Below are positions 41,941 through 52,800 of a DNA stretch of 64,000 bases, one piece after another. The stretch spans positions 1 to 64,000 of the forward strand of contig CANTFK010000182.1 of assembly GCA_947646735.1 (NCBI GenBank), given 5' to 3'. Source of the stretch: Peronospora farinosa (Eukaryota > Oomycota > Peronosporomycetes > Peronosporales > Peronosporaceae). A program made the position numbers and the translations under genes. The notes under the pieces are model-generated. The model was given only the letters and a program-made list of their open reading frames with translations. It was not told the DNA's origin and made no database searches. The number at the start of each line of letters is the position of its first letter. The first letter of the stretch is position 1.

Positions 41941-42982
41941 TTTCTACCGCCGTCCTTTTTGATCACTTGACAAGATAAGACGAGAAAAAAGAAAGCGGGT
42001 AAACTGAAGACACAGACGTAGATGCAGACATAGGTTCAGACTTTCACATATCGCGTGAAGAGATTTGCAGGCCTGCGCATAAGTTCAGCGGACAGTACCC
42101 GGTCAAACGGGAAAGGTGCCACGGTCCATAATGCAGGTGGGTAAAATTAGTACTAGTACACATCATTTGAGAAGGCTACAAACCCCCGGAGGCTGATGAT
42201 AAACAGGATGGCGGTGATCTTTCCAGTGGAGTATCGACCACTTCGAGCAAACCGAGTCTGTACAGTGATTAAGCCGTCGTGTACACTTGTAGAAATAAAA
42301 GATAAACTTCTTCAGTACATTTACAATTGGACTGCCAATCCCGCTCGACAAGTTTACATGTTATATGCGGAGACACATCATTTCTGTCATATATGGATGA
42401 GGCACCAACTCGTCTTTGTTATTCAGAGGACGTTTCTGTTGGCTGTTCTGTGTCGATAAGATTGGCAGACAGGGTACTAAGCTGAATTGTTCTCCCCATA
42501 CAACGGACATGCCAATTTACCAAAGCCAGTTGCGCCATGACTCTGACGTAGGCATTTTGTTGATTGTCGTACCTGGCTCTTCCATGCGAGTCCATCGCGG
42601 GCTTTCAAAGTGACTCACCACTTTGCAACAACAATGCACTCTTATGCAAACATGGAATCTTTTATTTACGCTGCTTTGCGTTTAGACACAGCAACAAATC
42701 CAATTTGAGACTATTTGTTGAAGTGTTCAATCACTACGCGCCATCAGTGTGCCTCACGGAGGTGAATACTCATGCAAATTGCAGGTCGGCTGGCTATCTC
42801 CTCAGTATTCATTGTTATAGTCTCTTTTACCCTTTCTTATTAAAAAAGTATAAGCATAAGATTAGCAGACAATATATAGAATAACAAGTTCTTCTTGCCC
42901 ATCCGTAAACTGCCTTAATTCAGAGGTACGACAGATATTGAACCGTATACCTGACGATTCGAGAGACTTATTCCCTCTGGCG
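41941..42982. other. Intergenic, no gene seen
   Basis: About 1 kb between the NOP14-like relic and the second effector. The short ORFs have no recognisable features. Confidence 0.55.
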
Positions 42983-42990
42983 TCATTTTC
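42983..42990 (+). promoter_or_regulatory. Candidate oomycete initiator element
   Basis: TCATTTTC followed by TCACTCG lies about 50 bp upstream of the effector ATG at 43037 and fits the YCAYTYY initiator consensus. It is a motif match only. Confidence 0.4.
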
Positions 42991-43036
42991 TCACTCGCCT
43001 CGATCAGCTCAAGAACTCCGCAAACCACCAAAAATC

Positions 43037-44662
43037 ATGCACCTTCACTTCACGACGCTATGTGCGGCTATTGCTGCCTGTCAAGTCTCTGGATCACATG
43101 CTGCGCCATCCCGTAGCATCGCCAAATTACTTCATCCTCTACCTGAAGTGCCTACTAACAAGAGACATCTGAGGTCAAACAAGCATGCACTTGACGAAGA
43201 AGAGAGGGGAAGTGCATTAATTGATCTTAACAAAACGCCGGACGAAGCTGCAAAAGGTATTGAAGAATTCATGGGAATAACAGGAGAGCCGTCGGCTGAA
43301 CAACATAAGTTGCAAGAGGAGGAAGAGGCACAATCCAAGTTGCTGAAGGAGCAGGAGGAGAATGAGGCACAACTTAAGTTGCTGAAAGAGCAGGAGGAGA
43401 ATGAGGCACAACTTAAGTTGCTGAAAGAGCAGGAGGAGAAAGAGGCAGAACTCAAGTTGCTGAAAGAGCAAGAGGCACAAGCCAAGTTGCAGGATGAATT
43501 TAAAAAGCTGAATGACTGGAAAAAGATATCTGCGTCGTTCGAATCTCAACTGAAGAAGGCCGGAGGTGAAGAATTTAAGAAAATGAAGCAAGGCGGGACG
43601 TATATTGTAAAGCAGAACCTCGACGAATTGCTGGATGGCTGGGACCCGACAGCCAAGGTTCACAAAAGTAAGTCGAAGTCCAGCACTGAACGCCTTCAGG
43701 ATTGGCTCGCTGAACGAGAATCTCCAGACAAACTTTTTACGGTGCTGGGAATTCACAAAGCGGCGGACAGATCGGCGAACAATCTTTTGATCAGCATGAA
43801 TTTGGAAAGGTGGAACTTCGTCATGCAAACGTTTGACGAAACAGGCCGTTACAACTTTGAAGATAAGCTCAAGGAAACCCTCAAGGCTTTTTGCGGCAAT
43901 GATGATCGGGCTACACTCTTCTTGAAACGTCTCGTTATCTTAAGAGGAAGAACAAGACGTAATCAATTGAAGTGGCTGCGTGAAATGAAAGATCCAAAAC
44001 AAGCTTACAAAGACATGAAGGTGGATGATGATAAGAATCGCTTTATTGAGGATAATTTGGCAAAATGGAGTAAATACGTGGACGCCTATAACGACTTGTA
44101 CCTACAGAGTAAGAAAACTCTACGTTCCTATTATTCTGATTCCGATAAAGCGTTGATAGAGAAGATCTTTCGTGGACGTATAAGATATCCACAGATGGGT
44201 CCTAAAAAGCAAATGCTAGACGAGATCCTCGAGTCATGGGCTAATAAAAAGCCCCCCATTTCTCCTGCTGAGGTTTTCGATCATTTCGAGAAAGCACTCA
44301 AGAAGGGTAAAGAGCTTTCAACAGTGGAGGAGGGTAAAGAGCTTTCAACTTTGGAGGAGGGTAAAGAGCTTTCAACTGTGAAGAAGGATGAACTGATTTT
44401 AACAGTGCCTTTAAGAGGATTAAAAAACTACCTGGAAATACTTAATGTCGGAAAACAGATGGGTGAAAAGTCTAAGGACGAAGTTGAAATGGAGAAGCTG
44501 ATCAAATCTCTTCTTCACGATGATTCTAGGCGAAAAGAATCTGATTCGATTGAGAAATTTTTTAAACTCAAGGATGCTCTTTGGCCAAAGAACCCATTAA
44601 AACGGAAGTCGGAGTCCCCCTCTGATTATGCACGTGACAGGCAGCGTCCACGTGGTGAATAA
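43037..44662 (+). CDS. RXLR-dEER effector with internal repeat arrays
   Basis: A 541-residue intronless effector from the ATG at 43037. The ORF is open 33 residues further upstream, but only this Met gives a signal peptide (MHLHFTTLCAAIAACQVSGS). The RXLR motif RHLR is at 43-46 and dEER (DEEER) at 53-57. Next comes a Glu/Gln/Lys/Leu coiled coil built from four 13-residue repeats of LLKEQEENEAQLK type, then a WY-like helical body with W-containing segments (LQDWLAERESPDKLF, NLERWNFVMQTF, LKWLREMKDPKQAY). A second array of three 9-residue repeats (EEGKELSTV) follows, and the C-terminus is basic (LKRKSESPSDYARDRQRPRG), possibly a nuclear localisation signal. I do not recognise the specific effector; secretion and host-cell action are inferred from the motifs. 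Confidence 0.9.
   Translation: MHLHFTTLCAAIAACQVSGSHAAPSRSIAKLLHPLPEVPTNKRHLRSNKHALDEEERGSALIDLNKTPDEAAKGIEEFMGITGEPSAEQHKLQEEEEAQSKLLKEQEENEAQLKLLKEQEENEAQLKLLKEQEEKEAELKLLKEQEAQAKLQDEFKKLNDWKKISASFESQLKKAGGEEFKKMKQGGTYIVKQNLDELLDGWDPTAKVHKSKSKSSTERLQDWLAERESPDKLFTVLGIHKAADRSANNLLISMNLERWNFVMQTFDETGRYNFEDKLKETLKAFCGNDDRATLFLKRLVILRGRTRRNQLKWLREMKDPKQAYKDMKVDDDKNRFIEDNLAKWSKYVDAYNDLYLQSKKTLRSYYSDSDKALIEKIFRGRIRYPQMGPKKQMLDEILESWANKKPPISPAEVFDHFEKALKKGKELSTVEEGKELSTLEEGKELSTVKKDELILTVPLRGLKNYLEILNVGKQMGEKSKDEVEMEKLIKSLLHDDSRRKESDSIEKFFKLKDALWPKNPLKRKSESPSDYARDRQRPRGE
43337..43492 (+). repeat. 39 bp in-frame coding repeats, four copies
   Basis: Starts at 43337, 43376, 43415 and 43454, each beginning AAGTTGCTGAA. 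They encode 13-residue LLKEQEENEAQLK-type units, the last one shortened. The first three copies are almost identical, so the array is recent or homogenised. Confidence 0.92.
44305..44385 (+). repeat. 27 bp in-frame coding repeats, three copies
   Basis: Units beginning GGGTAAAGAGCTTTCAAC at 44305, 44332 and 44359 encode EEGKELSTV-type nonapeptides within the effector. Confidence 0.92.
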
Positions 44663-45066
44663 TGCTTGTCGAGGCATTAGTGCGCAACAAATATTTTCTA
44701 ACCTGCTGGAAGCTCTGGGAGATTGACAAAAAGCTTTGTTGGATGGTATACAAACGGTATCGATCAAAACGGTAAGAAAGAGAGATTTTAGTGAAAGTGT
44801 TGAGAACAGGCATGTACACACAAAGGGTAGATGATACCATTTTTCTACTTTTGATAACAATGACTGTATCGTTTGCCATGCATTTGCGTACATTGTCATC
44901 GAAACAAGACACTTCTTTCGATTAACATAGTAAGCAAGCATGTTCTGCACTTTCCTAATAAGACCGTCCTTTGCAATCCTTCCACTCGGCGGTGCGGTCA
45001 AAGTCCTGTCGCTCTTATGCGTTGGCCGCTAGATAACGCAAATGCTTGAAGCCTAGAAACTCGTGT
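44663..45066. other. Effector 3' flank, no gene seen
   Basis: About 400 bp. Minus-strand ORFs here (44568-45001) overlap the effector's 3' end and have no features. The effector's 3' UTR probably lies in the first part. Confidence 0.6.
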
Positions 45067-45963
45067 TCAAAGCATATCCATGAGCGTTTCGAGGTTTGCT
45101 AAGATCACAACAGGTGTCCGGCGGAGGCAAACACCTCCTGCTGTACAGCTTAACTTCGAGACGGGATCGTTCTTCGCATCTGCCGTCAGGTCAATCTTCA
45201 TACCGCCGATTATGCGAGTAAGTCTGCTGACGCCGTCACGATGCTCAACGAGCAAAAGAGACATTCATCCTTTGCTTACAGCTTGTGTCTTTGACCAAAT
45301 TGCTGGTGTGATCAAAACTTTGTAGCAAACAAAACGAGCAAATTTTTCTCCGCAAACCACTTGCCCTTGCCGTTATATGACGCAAGATTCTCAAATGCTC
45401 AATGTCCGCTGGTATAAAATGCCAGCCGCCTTTCTTGCCACCACGCGGTATTTGCACAGCAGCAACAACGTCATCTATCCCGTGATAGTCAGACTGTTCT
45501 GGATCACCAACAGACTTGAGTTTTGCTAACTCGTGGCCATTGAGTGACGCTTCTATACTCAGAGGTTGAGAAGTATCGGTGACTTCTGCGATCCAGCAAC
45601 GTGATTATCAGGTGTGGTACTTGTGTCGATGGTGTGATGTCAGTTTGACCGGCCTAGCATTGATACTGGCTAGTCTCGATGGTCCTATACTCCATTTTTG
45701 CATTGCTGTTTAGCTCCATATCGTTCAACAGCTGCAGCAAATATTTCTCTTTGGTGACAGCGATCGGTTTTCTCAGCTACAAGCAAGTGGGACTATTACA
45801 GTCCTACAGGTAATCACCACTCTCGTTAAAAAAATTAAAATATACAGCCTCACCTGATGATAAGCAAAAGATCCGGCACACAAAGCTGTAAGCGCCCCAC
45901 TTGGCTAAAAATTGACCTAAAATCATCTACATATGGTTTGCATGCGTCCAGAAAGCACTGCAT
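45067..45963 (-). pseudogene. Unrecognised coding trace, gene or pseudogene
   Basis: Head-to-head with the DNAJC11-like gene, 129 bp away. From the ATG at 45963 the minus strand reads MQCFLDACKPYVDDFRSIFS and VGRLQLCVPDLLLII. A GTGAGG...TTGTAG intron could then lead to LRKPIAVTKEKYLLQLLNDM and KMEYRTIETSQYQ. Further on come EVTDTSQPLSIEASLNGHEL, GGWHFIPADIEHLRILRHIT and finally VSKLSCTAGGVCLRRTPVVI before the stop near 45067. These read like real protein, but the joins between the later pieces need frame changes or introns I could not settle. I do not recognise the family. Confidence 0.35.
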
Positions 45964-46092
45964 GAATAAAGTAAAGTTATAATGTTTTCCATCATTCTGA
46001 AAAGCACTAGTTTGTTTGTATACAATCGAAAGTGTTGTTTTTTACAAAAATTTGCGTGGCCCACACGATTTCAGTTATTTACCGGTTAAGTG

Positions 46093-48271
46093 ATGGCGAC
46101 CAATGCGTCCACACTGGACGCCTCATCCTGGCGTCAGTTTGAGCGCGATTACTACGCGCTTCTCGGTGTATCTCGTGATGCTTCAAGTGAAGAGATCCGC
46201 AGTTGCTTCTTATATCTGTCACGTGAGTTTCATCCAGATCGTCATCCTCAACGTCACGGCAACACGTCGCTCGTAGCGGCTGCTAATGCGCAATACGCCG
46301 TGCTAGACAGAGCCTATCGGGTTCTCTTTGATCCAATTAAGCGAAGGGTTTATGACAGTTACGGTGAAAAGGTGAGTGGATAATTGAGGATGTCTTGATT
46401 GATCATAGCTCGTTTGTACGGCTCTTTACATGAATATGGGTACAAAACAACAGTGACTAACGTTGGTACTTCATATTTGCATACGAGACAGGGTGTGATT
46501 GCATTGGAGAAAGAAGGTAGTACACAGCAACAAGTGATAGGGGCTCATTTCAAGTCATTGGATGAAGTACAGCATTACGTGGCAAAAGTTATGCAACGCA
46601 TGAACCAACAGGCTCTGGAAGCACAATTCTCATCGTTTAGTGAAATGTCCATGGCCGTAGATGCATCTGACTTGGTGCAGGCGCCAATGCAGGGAATGCG
46701 CAGTTTATTTGACAGTGGAGCACGGTTTGTCGATCGCACAGAGATGACGATTCATCAGCGTACCGTATTTCCATTGTCACGGAGTACGACACTAACACTT
46801 GGAGGGTATATGTATGACAAAAAAGGACTTGGCATGGGCAGCTTTACGGCACAATTAGCGCACACGTCATTTGATCCGAGTATACCGTCGTTCACGCTCT
46901 CGAGCGAGCTCGGCTGGGCGCCAAAACTTAATTGCCAGATTAGTCAGCCAGTGTCGCCGTATACAGTCTTCATGCTCATTCCAGAGCTTGATGATAACGG
47001 CCTTGACATCTCCATGGGTGCTAACCAGCTACTGACACCTCAGCTTCATGGTGCAATGATGTGGAGTACACGCGACGGTCTTTCTGGCTCGCTCAGCCAG
47101 GACACGGGAGCTTACAATGCTACGGCTGCTGTTGCAATAAATGGTGGAGGACCCAACTTGACGTTTCAGTTTCATCGTGCCCTCGTGGCTGCGACGACGG
47201 GCAAATTGTCATTGCGGGCAAATCTTGCGACAGGTTTGTCGTTCGTGGCGGGAGCTAGTCGAGACATTTCAAATCGCACACGATTGGGACTGAATGTGTT
47301 GCTATCGCGCGCAGGCGTGACTTTACGTTTAGGCTTCACTCGCGGGAGTGTGCGCTTTGTGATGCCCATTTTCTTGTCTCCGTTCTCCGGGCAATCAGCT
47401 TTCTCTACTCTTTGTGCAGCCACCTCGCCCTTTGTGGTGGCTGCAGTCGTTACGCAGCTCGTGGGGCCTGCTCAGGAACGAAAGCGTCGTCTGGAGTTGG
47501 AGCGCCGGCATGATATGCTTGTGCAGTATCTTGCAGCAGCACGACAGAGTGCGATGGAGCAGCAGAAACTGATGCTTCGTTGTGCAAAAGAGAAGATGGA
47601 GCAGGAGCAGCAACGAGAGGATGGCAAGGGGTTGGTGATTTTGCTTGGTCGATATGGAAAGAACCCGACGAGCTCCGACCAGCATGAGGGTCGAGGAGAC
47701 GCTTTCGATGTGGCGCTTCGAGCGATGCCGGAGCGCGAACTGAACTACGAACTTGGTGATGAAGACGACCCTGGCAGCGGTGATAGCATCGCACAGCAGG
47801 AGGCAGACGCCGAGGTGCTGGAGCAGAAATGGGTCGACGTTTCAATTCCTCTTCAGTTCTTCGTCAAGGTACGGGAATTGAATGGTGCGTTGACGTTCAA
47901 GCTGATCGAAGCCTACTGAGTTGTTATTGTTTTGACGATGTGTAGGATGGAGAGCTTGCTCTATCTTCCGCATCCAAAGCTGGACTGCTAGGATTCTACA
48001 ATCCGTGCATCGGCGAAGACCAAACAATATCTGACGCACGATCGCCATCAAGCTTTACTGCTAAGCCGTTGCTGTAAGAGTTCGAACTAGTTTCTGTTGC
48101 GACTCGCGGCTTGTTGTATCTCTAACGTATTTCTTTCATTTTTGGAATTGCAGCTATGTGCGTTATGCGTATGATGGTCAGGTATTCGAAGCCACTTTTG
48201 ATGATGACCAAGCGGTCAGTTTGCCGTCGCGGTACGCTCAGGTTATGGGCCCTGTAGGGCGTGTGTACTAG
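46093..48271 (+). CDS. DNAJC11: DNAJC11-like mitochondrial J-domain protein, four exons
   Basis: DNAJC11 is a mitochondrial outer-membrane-associated J protein linked to the MICOS/MIB cristae-organising complex. Exons 46093-46371, 46492-47868, 47946-48073 and 48154-48271 join in phase with GT-AG introns, giving 633 residues. The J domain is N-terminal with HPD at 47-49 (SREFHPDRHPQ). The join at 46371/46492 gives YDSYGEKGVIALEKEG, which matches the family. The middle is beta-rich (LTLGGYMYDKKGLGMGSFTA) as in the family's barrel-like domain, then a coiled coil. The C-terminal DUF3395 region crosses exons 2-4 (FFVKDGELALSSASKAGLLG, FYNPCIGEDQ, then YVRYAYDGQVFEA). A 37-base alternative first intron would put exon 2 out of frame. 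Confidence 0.9.
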
Positions 48272-49853
48272 ACTACGTCACATGGAGGAAGCACATTGCT
48301 GCTGATGAGCGCTAGAATTTAGGTGCCTAGGATTGTGGTGGGGTGCGTATTCTACCTTTACTGACTGCATAATTGATCCACTAGGACGCGCAATGGAAAG
48401 TCTTGAGCTGTGCAATGCTTGCTGGATTCTTTGGTTGCTTCGTTCAGCCCTGGTATTTGTGAATAGCGCATTGCCGACTGCGACCAGAAACAACCCGTTT
48501 TGCAGTCACGAAAGAGTATCCAGTTGTTGCTATTGTCATAGCTATTGCCAGAGCAGGATAAACTTCGGAAGGTCGTGCTTAAGAGGCGGGGAAGAGGATG
48601 CAAAAGCTTGGTTCAACGCATCACGATCTGGCATTCCGCGGTAAAGATTGGCGCGCATTCGGAAGACTGACACCGTTAAAAACATGGATGCACGAATTGG
48701 ACGAACATACCTACCTGTTCTCACATTTTTTTAGTGTGTCGACTGTGAGGTTTGTGTTCCTTATGTCCTTCATCTTCAGACTGTGGACATGCTGAAGAAG
48801 CCACCGAACTCGAATTATGAATGATTGAGCTGAGGTACTCGATGGAAATTGTGTGCAATGAGCTCTGCCAGCAGCCGTGAACCTTGGCTCAATGTTTCGT
48901 ATCATCTCACGTTATCGGTGAAGGCGCTAGCAAGTCGAGATGCGCCACCGATAGCGACTGCAAGGCAGCACGGTGTATGAATCAGTATGATGCAGACTAA
49001 GACTTCGGAAAGATCAAGATAGTCATTCGTATCCTGATACGTCGCGTACTTGCTGCCGTCGTTACTCTCTAAAGCTGAGTCAGCGCTCTTACTTTTTATT
49101 TCAAAATAGCTGGCAAGGAAAGTGTATGTCGCTGCTCACGAAGCACCAAAACATTTGCTGAAGCCGAAGCTGAAGATCGACGGATCGAAGCGGTCTGTTC
49201 TGTTTCGTTTAATAACAACGACACCACGACCATCATAAGACATTCGTCAGATGTCAGCTCCATGACGCTGACTTAAATCTAGAGTCACTACAGGGTTCTT
49301 GCTTGTCGTAGTCGCCAGCCATCCGCGTGCGTACCACGCCCCTCCACGAGTCGTCGGACGGACGTACTACGCTGCTCTATGAAAACACTAGTACCACCAA
49401 AAAGAGTGGACAGGAAGCCATGTCGTCGGCGTATGAACGGCCATACAAAACCATATTAATGCGCATACTACGGACGAGTGCTGGCTTTCTCTCGTCCATG
49501 TCAGCATCAAATAGACAACCTCAAGTTGTCGCAGACACCCTATCAACCTTTCACCGTCTTTTGCTGTACCCATCACGTTCGGAAGGGCACAACGACCCTT
49601 TTCTTTGACCGACCGCTACTACAATTGCACGACGACGCTCTTTGCCAGAAACCGCCTCGTTTTTCCCTTGATAAAGGCCTTCAACGGTTCACTATTGGAT
49701 TCATTTGTCGTTAGATACATTCCAAAAAGGGCACACGCACTTTTGCGTGTTCATTCTGCACGCGCATTTGCTCGACTGACGAGACTCGACAACCTTTTTT
49801 GCCACGACAGGCTTGCGTTATTGCTTGCTCTGACATTGACATTTGACTTGGAA
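48272..49853. other. Intergenic, no gene seen
   Basis: About 1.6 kb. Short ORFs on both strands have no recognised features. The frame of the START-FYVE-PUB gene is open upstream to 49605 but lacks family similarity there. Its promoter probably lies within 49600-49850. Confidence 0.55.
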
Positions 49854-52800
49854 ATGCTCGAGTTCCCCCTGCATGATGGTTTTTTCCCGCAAATTGCACT
49901 CACGAAAGAAGAAGTCAAGTACTACAAGCGACTGGGCAAAGAGCGAGTAGCTCAATTGATCCGAATCATTGAGGATGCTGAGTGTGCTTACAAATGGACG
50001 AGTGTCGATACCGCACGCCGTCGCCCCAGATCTCGTCTTGCTCGTCATTCCCGTCTTAACTTGGAGTCGAACGACGACGTGTCGTGTGAACGAGCCAGTT
50101 TTCTTGATTTCCAGCCGGTCAACAAGAATGCGCATGCATCCACGTTACTTAAAGCTAGTATCCAATTATCCGACACAAAAGTCGATGAGATTCTCCGCGC
50201 AGTAGCCAAAGTCACGACAAAAGATTTTCGGAAAACCATGCGGTACATGCATGGTGACGGTTTCGTGGACGGGAGGACGTTATTTACTTTTCCCCAACGT
50301 AGTACTTGTTCTGGCAGTAATGCATCACATCGAGCACCTGCTAGAGAATCGTATTCATACCGAGCTATAAAATGGCATGCATTGAAAAAGATCCAACGAC
50401 CGCGAGAAGATGACAAGATTCTGGATTTTTGTTTTTTAGAGTATGCGGGTAAGCAAAAACCACAACCAGGCTCAAATGTAGTGGGGTTCTGTGTCCAGGA
50501 ATCGATTTCAAGAGAACAAGAAGTGCCAACGTTGGAAAATTTTGGGATTGCACGTGGATATTTGTCCAGAATGGGCATTATCGTTTCGAAAACGCACCAG
50601 CCAAACACTTTTAAGGTTACGTCGATTTGCCAGATTGACGGAGATCTGAGCCCTATAGTTAGAGGAGTGTTGGAGGAATTGATGAAGAAGACGGTGTGTG
50701 CAGTGGCCAAGATCCCAGGGCTGGTAGCACGACAAAGAGTGAGCAGTTTGAGATTTGTAGAGCAGTGGCAATGGGTACCCAACTCGGATCGTAAGGCGTG
50801 TGCAGTTTGCTTGCGCGGATTCTACTTCCGTCGCAAACATCACTGTCGGACGTGTGGTGAAGTAGTTTGTTCGTCATGTGCACTGCTAAGAGAACTGGAG
50901 GAGCCGATCTTTGATATTACGCACTTGCGCGTTTGTTCCACATGCATGACGAGTGCTGGAGCACGACAAGCTCAACAACACTTCTTAGCGCTGAGCGGCA
51001 CTGGAACTGGAGACGAGCCCGCTTCTTCGACGTCGAACACTACAGAGTCTTACATTCGCGGCCTACGCAGCCCGCAACACAATTCTTATGAGGACATGAT
51101 TTTTCGCATGCGTGAATCACGTGATCGCGATCGTCGACAGAGCAATTTTGCTATGGAAGTTCTTGATGGTGACACTGAGCTAAAGCCAGCTAATTCATCG
51201 CTGAAAATCGATGCCAGCTTGCAGTTGCTAGCTCGGGACAAGATGCACGCTCTTACGGAAGTTGTGACCAGTATTCGAGAGGTTCGTGACACCATTAACC
51301 TTACTTTGTCTGAGGCAGCATACGGAGAACGTCAGGAAGAAGATAGCGACGAAATTGAAGAGTTTAACGATATGTACAGCGAGATTACTAGTATCCAAGA
51401 GGCGCTGGAAAGTTCTGTGTCAAACTTTGACGCAGCACTAGCTAATGCGACGAATGCAGTACCTGCCATGTACTACTCTGGACCAAGTGACCGTAGTCAA
51501 GATTCGCTACAAGGCAGTGAGCGAGACGGTGGGATGACGGCCAACCAGTTCAACTCGGTCGCTCGCATTACCTTTGCAGCAGCTCTGGCCACAAGACAGG
51601 CTGGCCAGGCCTTTCTGTCCGTAGGAGAGCGCCAAAACCTGCCACTTGCAGACCGTGCTGCTTTAGGTAACCAAGAGAAACACGAAAACGAGGGAGTTTC
51701 AGCAAAACGAGGGAGTGTAAGATCCGTCTCAGTAGCAAGCTTTCCGACAGTATACGATAGCGATGACAGCTCGGCTCAAAGTCCAGACCCGTACTCTGCA
51801 TTTAATTACGACAAGATCATGGCAACGTATCAGCCAGAGCAAGATGGATCAGAGCTTGAAGATGATGACAATAGGCACTCCTCGTACAACTTTGCGGATT
51901 CTGTGCGCCGCGCCACAGAAATTCATGAGCTGGAAAAGAAGATCTTCGATTTGCAACGTAGCCTCGAGGAAGCGCAGCGAAAGCTGTCAGTTATTGACAG
52001 TGACAAAATGGAGCCAGAATACCAGAGGCTGGATGCTGTACGCGATCGCTCAGCACAGGTGGAAATTGAGAGCGTTTTCGAGATATTCGGTGAGCGAAGT
52101 GAAGAAAGAGATGCTACTGTCGATGACACAGTCTCATCAAGGTCTTCGGGCCCGAGGGCAATGTCTTTACCTTCTGCGCCATCGGAGTCCAGAGGATTAA
52201 CGACACAAGACCTCGTGTTAGAGCTTCGTGGTGTAATGGCTTCCAGTGAGACTCCTGTTCGTGCTAGCGGTGGCTCGCGGAAGTCGTTGTCTAGATTATC
52301 GACCTCCCCGTTGCCTTCAAATGTGGTAACGACTTCGCTAAGTCCTGTACCCCCATTACCACCAGTATCCTCACCGCTAGCTACTGGAAGGAACGAGCTG
52401 TTCCAAGAAGCCAAAAATTGTCGCTCAGCAAAGAAGCCACCCAAGATCAAAGATAGATTAGTAAATGGCGACCTAAACAGCAGCAATGGAAGCGTAAAGA
52501 CAAGCATGTGTGGTCAAGCATCGAAAAATAATCGACCATCTGCTGCGCCAACCGAAGGATCCTACTTGCAAGCGCTTGGTACAACAGGTGGCACCAGATA
52601 CGGTGGCGACCGAGATTATGCAACATCGTCGTCTGACGAGAATAGCTGCGATGATTCCTCCGACGAGTTGTCTTTGCTTAGCGGTCATGATTTTTGCGAA
52701 CCTCATTTAGAGAAGTATCATAATCCTGCTGCATTCTTCATCGAAGAGGATCTAGGAGCTTTGCTGAAGAAGCGAGAAGCAGCGGAAGCCATTACATCTC

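Noticed and set aside
46399..46491. Upstream extension of the DNAJC11 second ORF (IIARLYGSLHEYGYK)
   Set aside because: It needs a 37-base intron that does not keep the frame. The acceptor at 46491 keeps the frame and restores the family sequence.
49605..49853. N-terminal 83-codon extension of the START-FYVE-PUB ORF
   Set aside because: It has no counterpart in the paralog, whose N-terminus aligns with the Met at 49854.
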